A stretch of DNA of 64,000 nucleotides from Haliangium sp050303215 (GTDB lineage Bacteria; Myxococcota_A; Polyangia; Haliangiales; Haliangiaceae). The stretch spans positions 62,001 through 126,000 of the forward strand of contig NZ_JBNLBH010000132.1 of the NCBI RefSeq assembly GCF_050303215.1, written 5' to 3'. Below the pieces are notes generated by a model, which saw only the letters and a list, made by a program, of their open reading frames with translations, was not told where the DNA came from and ran no database searches. A program made the position numbers and the translations under genes. This document shows positions 49,214-62,016 of this stretch, in pieces. Positions within the stretch are counted from its first letter, which is position 1; every line of letters starts with the position of its first letter.

Positions 49214-49472
49214 GAACCTATAGAACTGCCCGCAACCGGCGCTGGCAACTTTTCGGCAGGTTGCCGCCGTCGCCCACGTGTAGTAGGACTAGCCTGTCGC
49301 CGGTGCGGGCATCGCGCCACCGTCGCCGCCGTGCCGTCACGAGAACCTCCCTTGCTTGTCCATCGAGACGATCGTCGCCGTCGCAGCGTTTGGGACGATG
49401 TTCGCACCGCTGGTGGCGACGTGAGCACGACGCGGAGTCCGGCGTCGGAGCGGTCGCGAGAGGTACAGGGTG

Positions 49473-50603
49473 ATGGCTGAGCGCACACGCCGACGCCGGA
49501 GCAAAAAGGCATCGCCGCCCGAGGACGATGACAGGCGCGCGGTGGTGCGCGAGCCCGACGAGAGCGAGGACTCGGAGGCGGACGCGCGGGCGTCCGAGGG
49601 CGACGGCGCCGCCCCGCGCACCCTCGGCGAGGCACGAGCGCGCATCGCCGAGCTCGAGGCCGAGCTCGCGAGCGCCCGGGTCACCATCCGGGCCCTGCTC
49701 GACAAGGCCGAGCGCCGCGCCGGCGCGAGCGACAAGCCGGCCAAGCTCAGTACCGGCAAGCCCATCGACGACGGCACCTTGGGCAAGCTGGTCCGGCGCC
49801 AGACCCGGGCCCTGGCCGAGTCGGAGGCCCAACTCCGACGCAAGAACGCCGAGCTCAAGCGGCTCAACGAGATGAAAGTCGAATTCATTTCGATCGCGGC
49901 CCACGAGCTGCGCACGCCCCTCACCAGCATCGTCGGCTACCTCGATCTCATCCGCGAGGAGCGCTTCGGAGTGCCGCCCGAGAGCATGGAGCGGCCGATG
50001 GCGTCGCTGCACCGCAACGCTCACCGCCTGCGTCATCTGGTCGATGAGATGCTCGATGTGAGCCGCATCGAGCAAGGGCAGGTGCACCTGTATCGCGTGA
50101 GCTGCGATCTCGGTCGAGTGGTGGAGATGGTCATCGAAGAGCTCGAGGGTGTCGCCGTGGAGAGGGAGGTGCAACTCGAGCCGCGCATCGATGCGCCGCC
50201 CCGGGTCGAGGCCGACGTGGACAAGATCCGCCAGGCCATCTCCAAGCTGGTGGCGAGCGCGATCCGCTACGCGCCCGAGGGCGGGCGGATCACGGTGACG
50301 GTGGACCCGGCGCCGAAAGAGCTGTTCGCCGGCTCGTGGACCCGACTCCGAGTCAAACATACCGGTGGCGGGATCCCGCGGCACCTGCACAGCCGCATCT
50401 TCGAGCCGTTCTTCGACCTGCAGAGCGCGCGCCACCACACTTCGTCCGGCCCGGACTCGGCTGGCCTGGGGCTGTACATCGCGCGCGGCCTGATCGATCT
50501 CCACGGCGGCTTGATCACCGTGGACTCCGAGGACGAAGAGTTCACGGAGTTCACCGTGTTGCTCCCGTGCGCGGTCAAAGACCGCCCGGCGCCTCCGTCC
50601 TAG
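49473..50603 (+). CDS. Degenerate histidine kinase (probable pseudokinase)
   Basis: The 376-residue cytosolic protein has an acidic low-complexity start, a coiled coil (about 50-130), the H-box IAAHELRTPLTSI with His-144, and a HATPase domain. Key catalytic residues are altered. The N-box reads KLVASAIRYAPEGG, with both Asn replaced. The G1 box reads VKHTGGGIP with His in place of Asp, so ATP binding is doubtful. The G2 box GLGLYIARGLIDLHGG is intact. Hence it may act as a phospho-receiver or scaffold. GTG 49470 is an alternative start; an AGAGG site lies 9 bases before the ATG. It has no receiver partner nearby. Confidence 0.85.
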   Translation: MAERTRRRRSKKASPPEDDDRRAVVREPDESEDSEADARASEGDGAAPRTLGEARARIAELEAELASARVTIRALLDKAERRAGASDKPAKLSTGKPIDDGTLGKLVRRQTRALAESEAQLRRKNAELKRLNEMKVEFISIAAHELRTPLTSIVGYLDLIREERFGVPPESMERPMASLHRNAHRLRHLVDEMLDVSRIEQGQVHLYRVSCDLGRVVEMVIEELEGVAVEREVQLEPRIDAPPRVEADVDKIRQAISKLVASAIRYAPEGGRITVTVDPAPKELFAGSWTRLRVKHTGGGIPRHLHSRIFEPFFDLQSARHHTSSGPDSAGLGLYIARGLIDLHGGLITVDSEDEEFTEFTVLLPCAVKDRPAPPS

Positions 50604-50732
50604 GTGACTGGTGCTTTTCGCCTTGGTCGCCAGGAAACCGATCCGGCGCTTCGCTCGGGTGGGCCGCCGGCGTTGCTCAGCGCTCGCCTTGCTGCAATAG
50701 GCCTCGGGTTCGCGCCTTGCCGGCGCCGCGGT

Positions 50733-50779
50733 GCACTTCGACTGAGCCGAAGTGCCTAGCCGTCGCCTGCGGCGGTGGA
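50733..50779 (-). repeat. Two-hairpin palindromic repeat, copy B (inverted)
   Basis: GCACTTCGAC-TGA-GCCGAAGTGC (50733-50755), then CTA, then GCCGTCGCC-TGC-GGCGGTGGA (50759-50779). It is the reverse complement of copy A at 13263 with some loop and arm changes. It lies in the convergent gap between the kinase and histone-like genes, a typical place for REP-type elements. Confidence 0.75.
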
Positions 50780-50800
50780 CCTCCGCAGGCGCGGGTAGGC

Positions 50801-52777
50801 CTATTTGGCCTGTTTGCTCGGCTTCGCCGACCGCTTGGGGGCCCGAGTACCGGTGGCGCGAGTGACCTTGGTCGCGGTCTTTCGCGCCGCGGTGCGCTGA
50901 GCCGGACGCGCCGCCGTCACCCGCTTGACCCCATTCTGCTTGTGTGCGGCGGCGTTGCTCCGAGCCGTCTTGGCCTTGGTCGCGCGGGTCGCGGTCTTCT
51001 TGGCGCCGGCCTTCCTGGTTGAGGCCTTCTTGGCCGTCGGCCGCTTGGTGGCGGTCTGCCCGGCAGAAGTTTTCTTGGCCGCCGATTTCTTGGCAACCGG
51101 CTTTCGCGCAGCGGCCTTCTTGGTAGCGGCCTTCTTGGCCGTCTTTTTGGCGGCAGCCTTCTTGGCCGAAGCCTTCTTGGCCGAAGACTTCTTGGCGGAG
51201 GTCTTCTTGGCAGAGGTCTTCTTGGCGGAGGTCTTCTTGGCGGAAGTCTTCTTGGCCGAGGTCTTCTTGGCCGAGGCCTTCTTGGCGGAAGCCTTCTTGG
51301 CGGAGGCCTTCTTGGCAGCAGCCTTCTTGGCAGCAGTCTTCTTGGCAGAGGTCTTCTTGGCCGCCTTCGTGGCGGCGGTTTTCTTGGAGGCCGGTCGTTT
51401 CTGGGACGCCGATGCAGCTTTCGCCGTAGAGGATTTGGACGACGGTTTCTTCATGGCCCTGGTCTTCCGAGCCGCGGCCTTCTCGGCGGCGGCCTTCTTG
51501 GCGGCAGTGTTTTTGGCCGCGGTCTTCTGGGTTGCGGTCTTCTGGGTTGATGTCTTGCTAGACGTCTTCTTGACAGCAGCCTCCGACGGCGGAGGCCGGT
51601 CCTCGACCGCGCCGCTCTCGGGCTCCGTGCTCGCTCCGGTCGCGCTGGGCGCGGCCTTGCTCACCGTTGGTTCGGCCGTTGCCGCGGCGGCCTTGCTCGA
51701 TGATCCCGGCGCCGCGACGGCATCGGCGGTCGGGGGCGCGGCGCTGTCGGCCGTGGTGGCGCCATCGGCCGCAGCCGTTGGTGCGACGTCCGCGGCGGGA
51801 GCCTCGGTGGCAGACGGTGTCGAGACATCGCTGGCGGCCGCAGGGGCAGCCGCCGCAGTCGCTGCCTGCTCGGCCTCGGCGTGACCGGCGGGCGGGGTGG
51901 CCTCGGCCTCAGCGGGCTTGGGCGCCGCGGCCGACGCCGCGGCCGACCGAGACCGGGTCCGTTTTGAGCGCGAGCGGCGTCGTTTCTGGTCGCCGTTTTG
52001 GCTCTTGGCAACCTTCTCGGCGGCTGCGCGCTTGGCCAACTCGGCCTTGGCCGCGACCTCGGCTTCGTGCTCCTGTGGAGACGGTGGCGCCGCCGGTTCG
52101 GGGCTCTGTTGGCGCCGCTTGGCCCGAATCTGCTCGGCCACCTGCTTCAGCGCGACCACGTTCCCGTCGCCCGCCTCGGCCTCGCGCGCTGTGGCCGTGC
52201 GGGCTGTCGCCGCCTTGGCGTTGCCGCCTTGGAACTGCTTGGCCAAGGACGACGACGAGCGCTTCTTGCGCTTGCGTCGCTTCTCCTGTCGCGGCACCGG
52301 CGCGTTCGACAGCGTGGGCATGCGTTCGGCCAGATCGCCGCGGTTGTGGACCAGGATCCGCTGCTCGTCCCGGAAGGTGATCTCCACCTTGTTGTCGGGC
52401 AAGAGCTCGGTGACGAAGCCGACCTCGAAGGTCGGATGGGAGACGATGTCGAGCTCCTGGTAGGTGTCTCGGATCGAGTAGGGGCGACAGTTGGCCAGGT
52501 CATCTTTGTTGACCTGGGCCATTGCCTGTTCCCAGGTCGGCTTCTGGGCGAGCTTCTTGCGGAGTTGAGGTGGTTCGACCGGCTCGTCATAGGACTCGCC
52601 GCGGGGCTTGCGGTACGCGTGGATCTCACCACACACGACGCACTGCACCCGGCGCACCTCATCTTCATACATGCTGATGATGGTGTGGGTGGTGTCTGCT
52701 TTGCACCTCGAGCTCGGGCAGTACGCCTCGATCTCGCCCCCTACTTCGTCCACATCCTCGTCGAAGATGGAGTCCAT
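50801..52777 (-). CDS. Zinc-ribbon protein with long histone H1-like Lys/Ala tail
   Basis: The 658-residue protein starts with an acidic stretch and a zinc ribbon (CPSSRC...CVVCG, residues about 19-50). A 60-residue conserved domain follows (DLANCRPYSIRDTYQELD, EVGFVTELLPDNKVEITFRDE). A Ser/Arg and Ala/Pro region spans about 175-400. The last 250 residues are almost entirely (A/S)AKK(T/A/S) repeats like eukaryotic H1 and bacterial AlgP/histone-like tails. The DNA shows the repeats as a 15-base stutter. It is likely a nucleoid-compacting or RNA-binding protein, with the N-terminus giving specificity. The start at 52777 has GAGG 7 bases upstream. Confidence 0.88.
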   Translation of the reverse strand: MDSIFDEDVDEVGGEIEAYCPSSRCKADTTHTIISMYEDEVRRVQCVVCGEIHAYRKPRGESYDEPVEPPQLRKKLAQKPTWEQAMAQVNKDDLANCRPYSIRDTYQELDIVSHPTFEVGFVTELLPDNKVEITFRDEQRILVHNRGDLAERMPTLSNAPVPRQEKRRKRKKRSSSSLAKQFQGGNAKAATARTATAREAEAGDGNVVALKQVAEQIRAKRRQQSPEPAAPPSPQEHEAEVAAKAELAKRAAAEKVAKSQNGDQKRRRSRSKRTRSRSAAASAAAPKPAEAEATPPAGHAEAEQAATAAAAPAAASDVSTPSATEAPAADVAPTAAADGATTADSAAPPTADAVAAPGSSSKAAAATAEPTVSKAAPSATGASTEPESGAVEDRPPPSEAAVKKTSSKTSTQKTATQKTAAKNTAAKKAAAEKAAARKTRAMKKPSSKSSTAKAASASQKRPASKKTAATKAAKKTSAKKTAAKKAAAKKASAKKASAKKASAKKTSAKKTSAKKTSAKKTSAKKTSAKKSSAKKASAKKAAAKKTAKKAATKKAAARKPVAKKSAAKKTSAGQTATKRPTAKKASTRKAGAKKTATRATKAKTARSNAAAHKQNGVKRVTAARPAQRTAARKTATKVTRATGTRAPKRSAKPSKQAK

Positions 52778-53052
52778 CCCTTCAACCTCGTGTCAGGCTC
52801 CGTAGACGGCCGTCAAATGCTCGGAATTCCGTGTGTTTGAGAGAACGCCGGGCGAATCCGGATGGCGCTCCTGCAAGTTCGTTTTCTTGCTAACACAGCT
52901 AAGGATTTCTAGCAAGCTTGGGCACTTACCTGGGTTTCGTCGGCGGGGTCGGGGTCCGAGGTGCGGAAGGGATTGCCTTGCGGCTGCGAAATCGCGTATT
53001 TGCGTCTCATGGGGGCATCCAAGACCGAGCGCGCCGGGGGAGGGGCATCCGC

Positions 53053-54582
<1,530 letters not shown>

Positions 54583-54592
54583 AGTAGCCGCC

Positions 54593-55293
<701 letters not shown>

Positions 55294-55297
<4 letters not shown>

Positions 55298-55662
55298 GCG
55301 ACCCAATGAACGACAAACTCGAGCCGCCCAGCCGATCCCATCGCCTGATCTTGCCCTTGGGGATGCGCGTCCTCATCCGGGTGATCAAAGAGGAAGAGCG
55401 CACCGAGACCGGCCTGTACCTGCCCGACGGCGCCAAGGAAGCCCAGGACGAGGCCCTGTACGGACAGATCATCGAGGTCGCCCGCGACAAGCCCACCGCC
55501 GACGACATCGGCGAGAACGTCTCCGGCGTGCCCAACGGGGCCATGGTCCTGTTCCGCAAGGAATCCGGGGTGCGAGTGCCCTGGGACGACGCCCTGCGCC
55601 TGCTCGACGTCAAGGACATCCTGGCCACCGTCGAGGAGATCTCCGACGAAGAGGCTCACTGA
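55294..55662 (+). CDS. GroES-like (Cpn10-fold) protein
   Basis: The 122-residue protein has a Cpn10 fold: LPLGMRVLIRVIKEEERTETGLYLPDGAKEAQDEA corresponds to the first strands and mobile loop of GroES, and the rest is a single beta-barrel chain ending RLLDVKDILATVEE. It is longer and more divergent than the housekeeping GroES and has no groEL partner here. Coupled by GTGA to the response regulator, it may be an accessory chaperonin-like protein acting with that signalling operon. Confidence 0.82.
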
Positions 55663-55722
55663 GCCGGCCGCGGACGCGCACCTCCGTGGCCTCGATCGCA
55701 GCGGCGCCGGCGACGCGCGGCC

Positions 55723-57441
<1,719 letters not shown>

Positions 57442-57692
57442 GCCCCGAGTCTACACCAGCGCCGCGGCGCCCGTGACCGCCTCCGTCGCGAGCCCGGGCC
57501 GCGGCCGCCGGGGCGTCGCATCCTACATCGGCGCCGCTGCAGCGCCAGTGGGCGACCCCGGGCTCACCGCCGCGACCGAAGTGCGCCTCGTACAACTCGA
57601 CCTTGACCGCCGCGAGCTTCTGTCATGGGATGTCCGCGTCGCCTGAATGCGATTTTAGCCACACCCGAATTTTCGATGAAAGGACCTCTCTG

Positions 57693-58754
57693 ATGCGCGC
57701 ACCGACCCTGACCCAGGGGCTTGGCCTCTCCCTCCTCGCGACCGTGCTGCTCGGCGGCTGCGCCGCCGAGGATTCCCAGCAGCCCGTCTACGGCGAGACC
57801 ATCGCCTACGCCGAGGGCGTGTATGGCAACTACGAGGCCGCCGCCGGCGAGCGCATCGGTTTCACCGTGGACACGGTCGAGCGCGGTCACTTGAACGACA
57901 TCGCCGAAATCCCCGTGAATGATCTCCTGGGCGTGCCCGAGCAGTGGATTCGCATGTCCAGCCGCGGCACCGACATCGTCGGCGTGACCCGCGAGGCCCG
58001 CGACTCGATGGAAGACGAGTGGCAGGCCGACATCCTCTTGGAGGAGTTCGAGACCCTGGGCCGCTCCCTCGACGACGCGACCTACCGGGTGCTGTCCGTG
58101 GGCGTCGCCTTCGAGGGCGAGAGCCGCGCCCACCGCGCGCTCGAGGTGTGCTGGGCCCGGGACGGCTACTGCATCGTGATGGATCCGGTCGTGCTTCAGG
58201 CCGACGCCTTCAGCCACCAGCGCGAGCGCCTGGCCGCCGAGGGCTGGGCCCCGATGGAGCTCCTGGACGTGCCCGAAGGCGAGCTGCAGGCCCAGGCCGT
58301 GACCGCCGCCGGCACCTGCTCGCTCAACTCCAACCCCGGCTTCACCCGGATCACCGCCAACTACCCCGGCTACGCCATCGAGTACAAGAACGTCTTCGGC
58401 ATGGTGCTCGTGCGCAAGGACGTCGGCGCCCAGCAGGCCGGGGTGTCGTGCTTCGTCAACGGCGCCGGCGCCTGCGTCAGCTCCGGCTTCGGCTTCAGCA
58501 GCACCTCGAGCTGCTTCGGCAACCTCGGCTACACCTGCGACTGCGAGAACACCGGCAACCAGATCGGCAACTCGGCCGACGGCTCCGCCACCAAGACCTG
58601 GGCCGAGACCCGCTGCGCCCACCGCGCCTTCCTGAGCGCCTCGGTGGCGTTCTCGCGCAACGGCGAGGGCGTCAACTTCAACATCCAGTGGGACACCGCC
58701 GGCTCGGTCGACACCAACGGCGGCCAGCTCTTCGACTCCTGCGGCTTCCACTAG
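57693..58754 (+). CDS. Cysteine-rich surface lipoprotein
   Basis: The 353-residue lipoprotein (lipobox LGGC, ATG 57693 with AAGGA 8 bases upstream) has an acidic N-terminal half and a C-terminal region with about ten cysteines in the motifs SCFVNGAGACVSSGFG, SSTSSCFGNLGYTCDCENT and TRCAHRAFLSASVAF. The cysteine spacing suggests disulfide-bonded secreted folds. No family recognised. The promoter region (57442-57692) is shared divergently with the PEGA gene. Confidence 0.75.
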   Translation: MRAPTLTQGLGLSLLATVLLGGCAAEDSQQPVYGETIAYAEGVYGNYEAAAGERIGFTVDTVERGHLNDIAEIPVNDLLGVPEQWIRMSSRGTDIVGVTREARDSMEDEWQADILLEEFETLGRSLDDATYRVLSVGVAFEGESRAHRALEVCWARDGYCIVMDPVVLQADAFSHQRERLAAEGWAPMELLDVPEGELQAQAVTAAGTCSLNSNPGFTRITANYPGYAIEYKNVFGMVLVRKDVGAQQAGVSCFVNGAGACVSSGFGFSSTSSCFGNLGYTCDCENTGNQIGNSADGSATKTWAETRCAHRAFLSASVAFSRNGEGVNFNIQWDTAGSVDTNGGQLFDSCGFH

Positions 58755-58940
58755 CGGAAGGCACCGCCGTCCGGCCTGCGCGAAGCCTGTCTCCGTGCGC
58801 GGGCCGACGGGCCTGGGGCGAGAGGCGCGTCGCCGACCCCGGCCTGCGCGGCGCGGCTTTCGCCTGCGCGCTTGACCGACGGGCTGATATCATCGCCGCG
58901 ATGATGGTATCCGGCACAGCGAATTGGGTCGGGGGGTCAT

Positions 58941-59720
58941 GTGATCACGTGGCGTGATCGGCCGGTGTCGCGGCGGTGGCTGTACGGCGTGGGGGCGCTG
59001 GCGCTGGTCTTCGCCTTCACCGGGCCGCTCGTGACCTGGTGGCTGGCCCAGTCCGCGAGCGCGCTCCGGCATCGACTCGCCCACCCCGAGGCGACGCAGC
59101 GGCCGGCGCGCCCGCTCCGGCCCGAGCTCATCGTGCTGCCCGACGACGACGGTATCTCCGGCCTCGCCATCTGCCGCACGAATGTGACCCAGAAGCAGTG
59201 GGAGGCGGTCCTGGACGAGCGTCCGAGCTCGTGCCAGGACGACTGCTCGGCCCAGGATCCGGTCCAGAACATCACCTGGTACGACGCCATCGTCTACCTC
59301 AACGAACTCACCGCCCGCGACAACCTGGGCCGCGCGGCCGATGACCAGCTCACGCCCTGTTATCAGCAGGGCGGCCCCGACGGCCAAGACGTCACCTGGG
59401 ACCGCGCCTGCACCGGCTACCGCCTGCCCACCGAGGCCGAGTGGCTATACGCAGCCTTGGTCGAGCGCCGCTGGGGCGTGTTCGACATGGACGGCGCGGT
59501 CGAGAATTGGACCTGGGACGAGTACACGCCCGCCGACGACGCGACCGGGCCCGCCGCTGCCGGCCCCCAAGGGCAGCGCGAGCGGACCGTGCGCGGCGCG
59601 GCCCCGCTCGGTGACGGCGAGACCCTGCGCTTCGGTCCCCGCCACGGCCGGGCGCCGGACACCGCGTCGGCCACCGTGGGCCTGCGCTGCGCCCGCACCA
59701 TGGCCCGCGCGGCCGAGTGA
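58941..59720 (+). CDS. FGE-sulfatase-fold protein (formylglycine-generating-like)
   Basis: The 259-residue protein has an N-terminal membrane anchor (about residues 15-35), then an FGE-like domain with AICRTNVTQKQWEAVL, ITWYDAIVYLNELTA, YRLPTEAEWLYAALVE and the closing ATVGLRCAR. The catalytic cysteine pair of active FGE enzymes is not obvious, so it is probably an FGE-fold binding or sensor domain, common in myxobacteria. The start is GTG 58941. Confidence 0.85.
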   Translation: MITWRDRPVSRRWLYGVGALALVFAFTGPLVTWWLAQSASALRHRLAHPEATQRPARPLRPELIVLPDDDGISGLAICRTNVTQKQWEAVLDERPSSCQDDCSAQDPVQNITWYDAIVYLNELTARDNLGRAADDQLTPCYQQGGPDGQDVTWDRACTGYRLPTEAEWLYAALVERRWGVFDMDGAVENWTWDEYTPADDATGPAAAGPQGQRERTVRGAAPLGDGETLRFGPRHGRAPDTASATVGLRCARTMARAAE

Positions 59721-60061
59721 GCCGCGGTCGAGGCGGAGTCCATGGTGCCGGCCAGTGGACAGACTCGGCGGACGCGCGCGACCTCGGCGACAGGACGCGC
59801 ACCCGGCGACCGTGACAGGTTCCAGAGGGCGGATCGTCGGCACTCGGACCAACGATGTTGTCGCACTGAGAGGTTTCGTGGTAGGACACACCCCGTAACG
59901 CCTGGTGAGAGCCGTGGTCCGGGCTCTCGGTGGCTCGTATCTATTCGAAACACTTGCAGACGTGTGTGCCGCCCGTGTCTCCTGTGACGACTGACGACGA
60001 ACTCGCCGCTGAACCTCTCAGCGACGCGGCCGCCGGAGGCCCGAGCGCCGAGGGAGACCCG

Positions 60062-61213
60062 ATGGCGCCGGACCCGGCCAGGGAGGCCGAGGCCGAGCCA
60101 GCCGCGGCCAGCGTAGGTGAGGAGGCCAAGGAAGAGATAGAAGACGAGACCGAAGACACCGCCGGGGTGACCTCGGCGAGCATGGCGCACGACGCGCTGT
60201 TCAAAGACCTCTTCGGCGATCCCGAGCGGGCCGCCGCTGCGCTGGGCACGAGCCTGCCCAAGGAGGTCGCCGAGTGCATCGACCTGGGCAGCCTGAAGCT
60301 GGAGCACGCGAGCATGGTGGCGAAGGACCTGCACCAGCGGCACGGGGACTTGCTGTACTCGGCGCGGCTGAAGCAGGACGGCGGGCCTATCTTGTTGTCA
60401 GTGCTGTTCGAGCATCAGTCGACGGTGGCCGCGGACATGGCCTGGCGAGCGACCGAGAAGGCGGTGTATCACGCCGGCCAGTGGCGGAGGCGGACGGGCA
60501 GCCAGCGGGTGCCGCCGACCTTGTCGGTGGTGGTGTACAACGGGACGCAGACGTGGACCGCGGCGATGAACGTCATGGATCTGATGTCGCTGCCGGAGCG
60601 GACGCGGGCGGCGCTGAGCGCGTATCTGCTGTCGTTCAGCTACGTGCTGGACGACCTGCAGGCGGCCGAGGACGCGGACATCGACGCGCGCGGGCAGAGC
60701 CCGGCGCTACGGCTCGGCCTGGTGGCGATGAAGTACGCGCGCTCGGAGCGGCTGGTGGAGCGACTGGTCGCGCACCAGGCTGACATCCGCGTGCTGCTTG
60801 CCAGCGAGCAAGGAAGGGAGGTCTGGTTTATCCTTCTGAGGTATATTTGGCTAGTGAACCCGCACGCGGACCGCGACGAACTGGTGCACAAACTGGTGCC
60901 TGTCGTGGGCCCGGAGATGGAAGCGAGCATGCTCACCTACGGACAGAAACTCGAGAAGCACGGCTACGATCAAGGGGTCGAGCAGGGGGTCAAGCAAGGC
61001 GTCAAGCAGGGGGTCAAGCAAGGGGTCAAGCAAGGGGTCGCGCAAGGTCAGCGAGTTCTGTTGCTCGAAGTGCTCGCCGCGCGTTTCGGGGATGTGCCCG
61101 AGGCAGTGGTGCGAAGAGTCGAGGCGGGCGATCCTGATGAGTTGGTGGCGTGGGGCAAGCTGAGCGTCGTCGCGTCCTCGCTGGAGGATGTGTTCGGGCC
61201 GCTTCCGAAGTGA
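60062..61213 (+). CDS. Rpn-family (PD-(D/E)XK) nuclease/putative transposase with GVKQ-repeat tail
   Basis: The roughly 383-residue protein matches the Rpn/transposase_31-like family: AHDALFKDLFG, EVAECIDLGSLKLE, DLLYSARLKQDGGPILLSVLFEHQSTV (the PD-(D/E)XK core with Asp and Glu/Gln), ATEKAVYHAGQWRR. Members are recombination-promoting DNA nucleases. The C-terminal EQGVKQGVKQGVKQG repeat (from a 12-base DNA stutter at 60973-61045) is characteristic. The start at ATG 60062 has AGGGAG 5 bases upstream; the frame continues upstream to 59930 through an acidic linker, so the true start could be earlier. Confidence 0.85.
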   Translation: MAPDPAREAEAEPAAASVGEEAKEEIEDETEDTAGVTSASMAHDALFKDLFGDPERAAAALGTSLPKEVAECIDLGSLKLEHASMVAKDLHQRHGDLLYSARLKQDGGPILLSVLFEHQSTVAADMAWRATEKAVYHAGQWRRRTGSQRVPPTLSVVVYNGTQTWTAAMNVMDLMSLPERTRAALSAYLLSFSYVLDDLQAAEDADIDARGQSPALRLGLVAMKYARSERLVERLVAHQADIRVLLASEQGREVWFILLRYIWLVNPHADRDELVHKLVPVVGPEMEASMLTYGQKLEKHGYDQGVEQGVKQGVKQGVKQGVKQGVAQGQRVLLLEVLAARFGDVPEAVVRRVEAGDPDELVAWGKLSVVASSLEDVFGPLPK

Positions 61214-62016
61214 CGTGCACGTAGCCTTCGAGGGCGAGGCGGAGCCAAAACCGCATCGAACTCGGTCCGAGCCGGCTCCGGAGGCCGTTGGTTGGCGGTC
61301 GGGGCGGTTCGAACCGACCGTGACGGTCCCGAATTGGCTCGCGGGGCGGTCCCGGCTGCCGCTGGTGCCCGTCAGTTCGGAAAACGGTCGGCTCGAACCG
61401 GCACGGGCGGAGGCCGAATCGCAACCGAGGCAGTTCGAGCCGGCCTCGGTCGCGGTTTCGTTGGCAACGAGGGCGCACCGAGCCGGGTCGTGAGCGAGTC
61501 AGCGACCGGCGAGGGCGCACCGAGCCGGGTCGTGAGCGAGTCAGCGGCCGGCGAGGGCGCATCGAGCCGGGTCGTGAGCGAATCAGCGGCCGGCGAGGGC
61601 GCACCGAGCCGGGTCGTGAGCGAATCAGCGACCGCCGAGGGCGCATCGAGCTGGGTCGCGAGCGAGTCAGCGGCCGGCGAGGGCGCAACGAGGCGGGTCG
61701 CGAGCGAATCAGCGGCCGGCGAGGGCGCATCGAGCCGGGTCGCGAGCGAATCAGCGGCCGGCGACGACGGCCGAGGCCGGATCGGGCGCGATTTCGTCGG
61801 CTCACGGGCGGAGAGATTGCGGCCTTGCGGGCTGGCGCATCGCTGCGGTGCCGCGTCTGGACTCGCTCTCTCGGTGACTGCTAGCATCACCCGTCATGTT
61901 CGACAACCTCTCCGGGAGCCGCGTGCCTCGGCCGCGCCGTGCGCGGCTGATGTCCCATCGTGGTGGGACGCGAGCCCAGCCCGGGTCGGCATACTCCACA
62001 CATGGAGTCCTCCTTC
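61214..62016. other. Gene-free minisatellite zone
   Basis: About 800 bases between the nuclease and the next gene lack any recognisable gene. The first 250 bases contain GTTCGAACCG-type palindromes (61308 and others) and degenerate repeats. A clear 42-bp array occupies 61469-61762. Frames open across it on both strands are a consequence of the multiple-of-three period. Confidence 0.75.
61469..61762. repeat. Minisatellite array 4, 42-bp period
   Basis: Seven consecutive 42-base units start at 61469, 61511, 61553, 61595, 61637, 61679 and 61721. Each begins GAGGGCGCA and contains GCGAGTCAGCG or GCGAATCAGCG. Divergence between units is a few bases. The period equals that of the arrays near 15 kb although the sequence differs. 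Confidence 0.85.

Noticed and set aside
50925..51884. 319-codon plus-strand frame with repeated (F)LAEVF-type hydrophobic units
   Set aside because: It is the exact antisense of the Lys/Ala histone-like tail; the repeats mirror the sense repeats.
61300..61450. Possible tRNA, suggested by GTTCGAACC motifs
   Set aside because: The motif is part of a palindromic repeat; no acceptor stem or anticodon arm could be formed around it.
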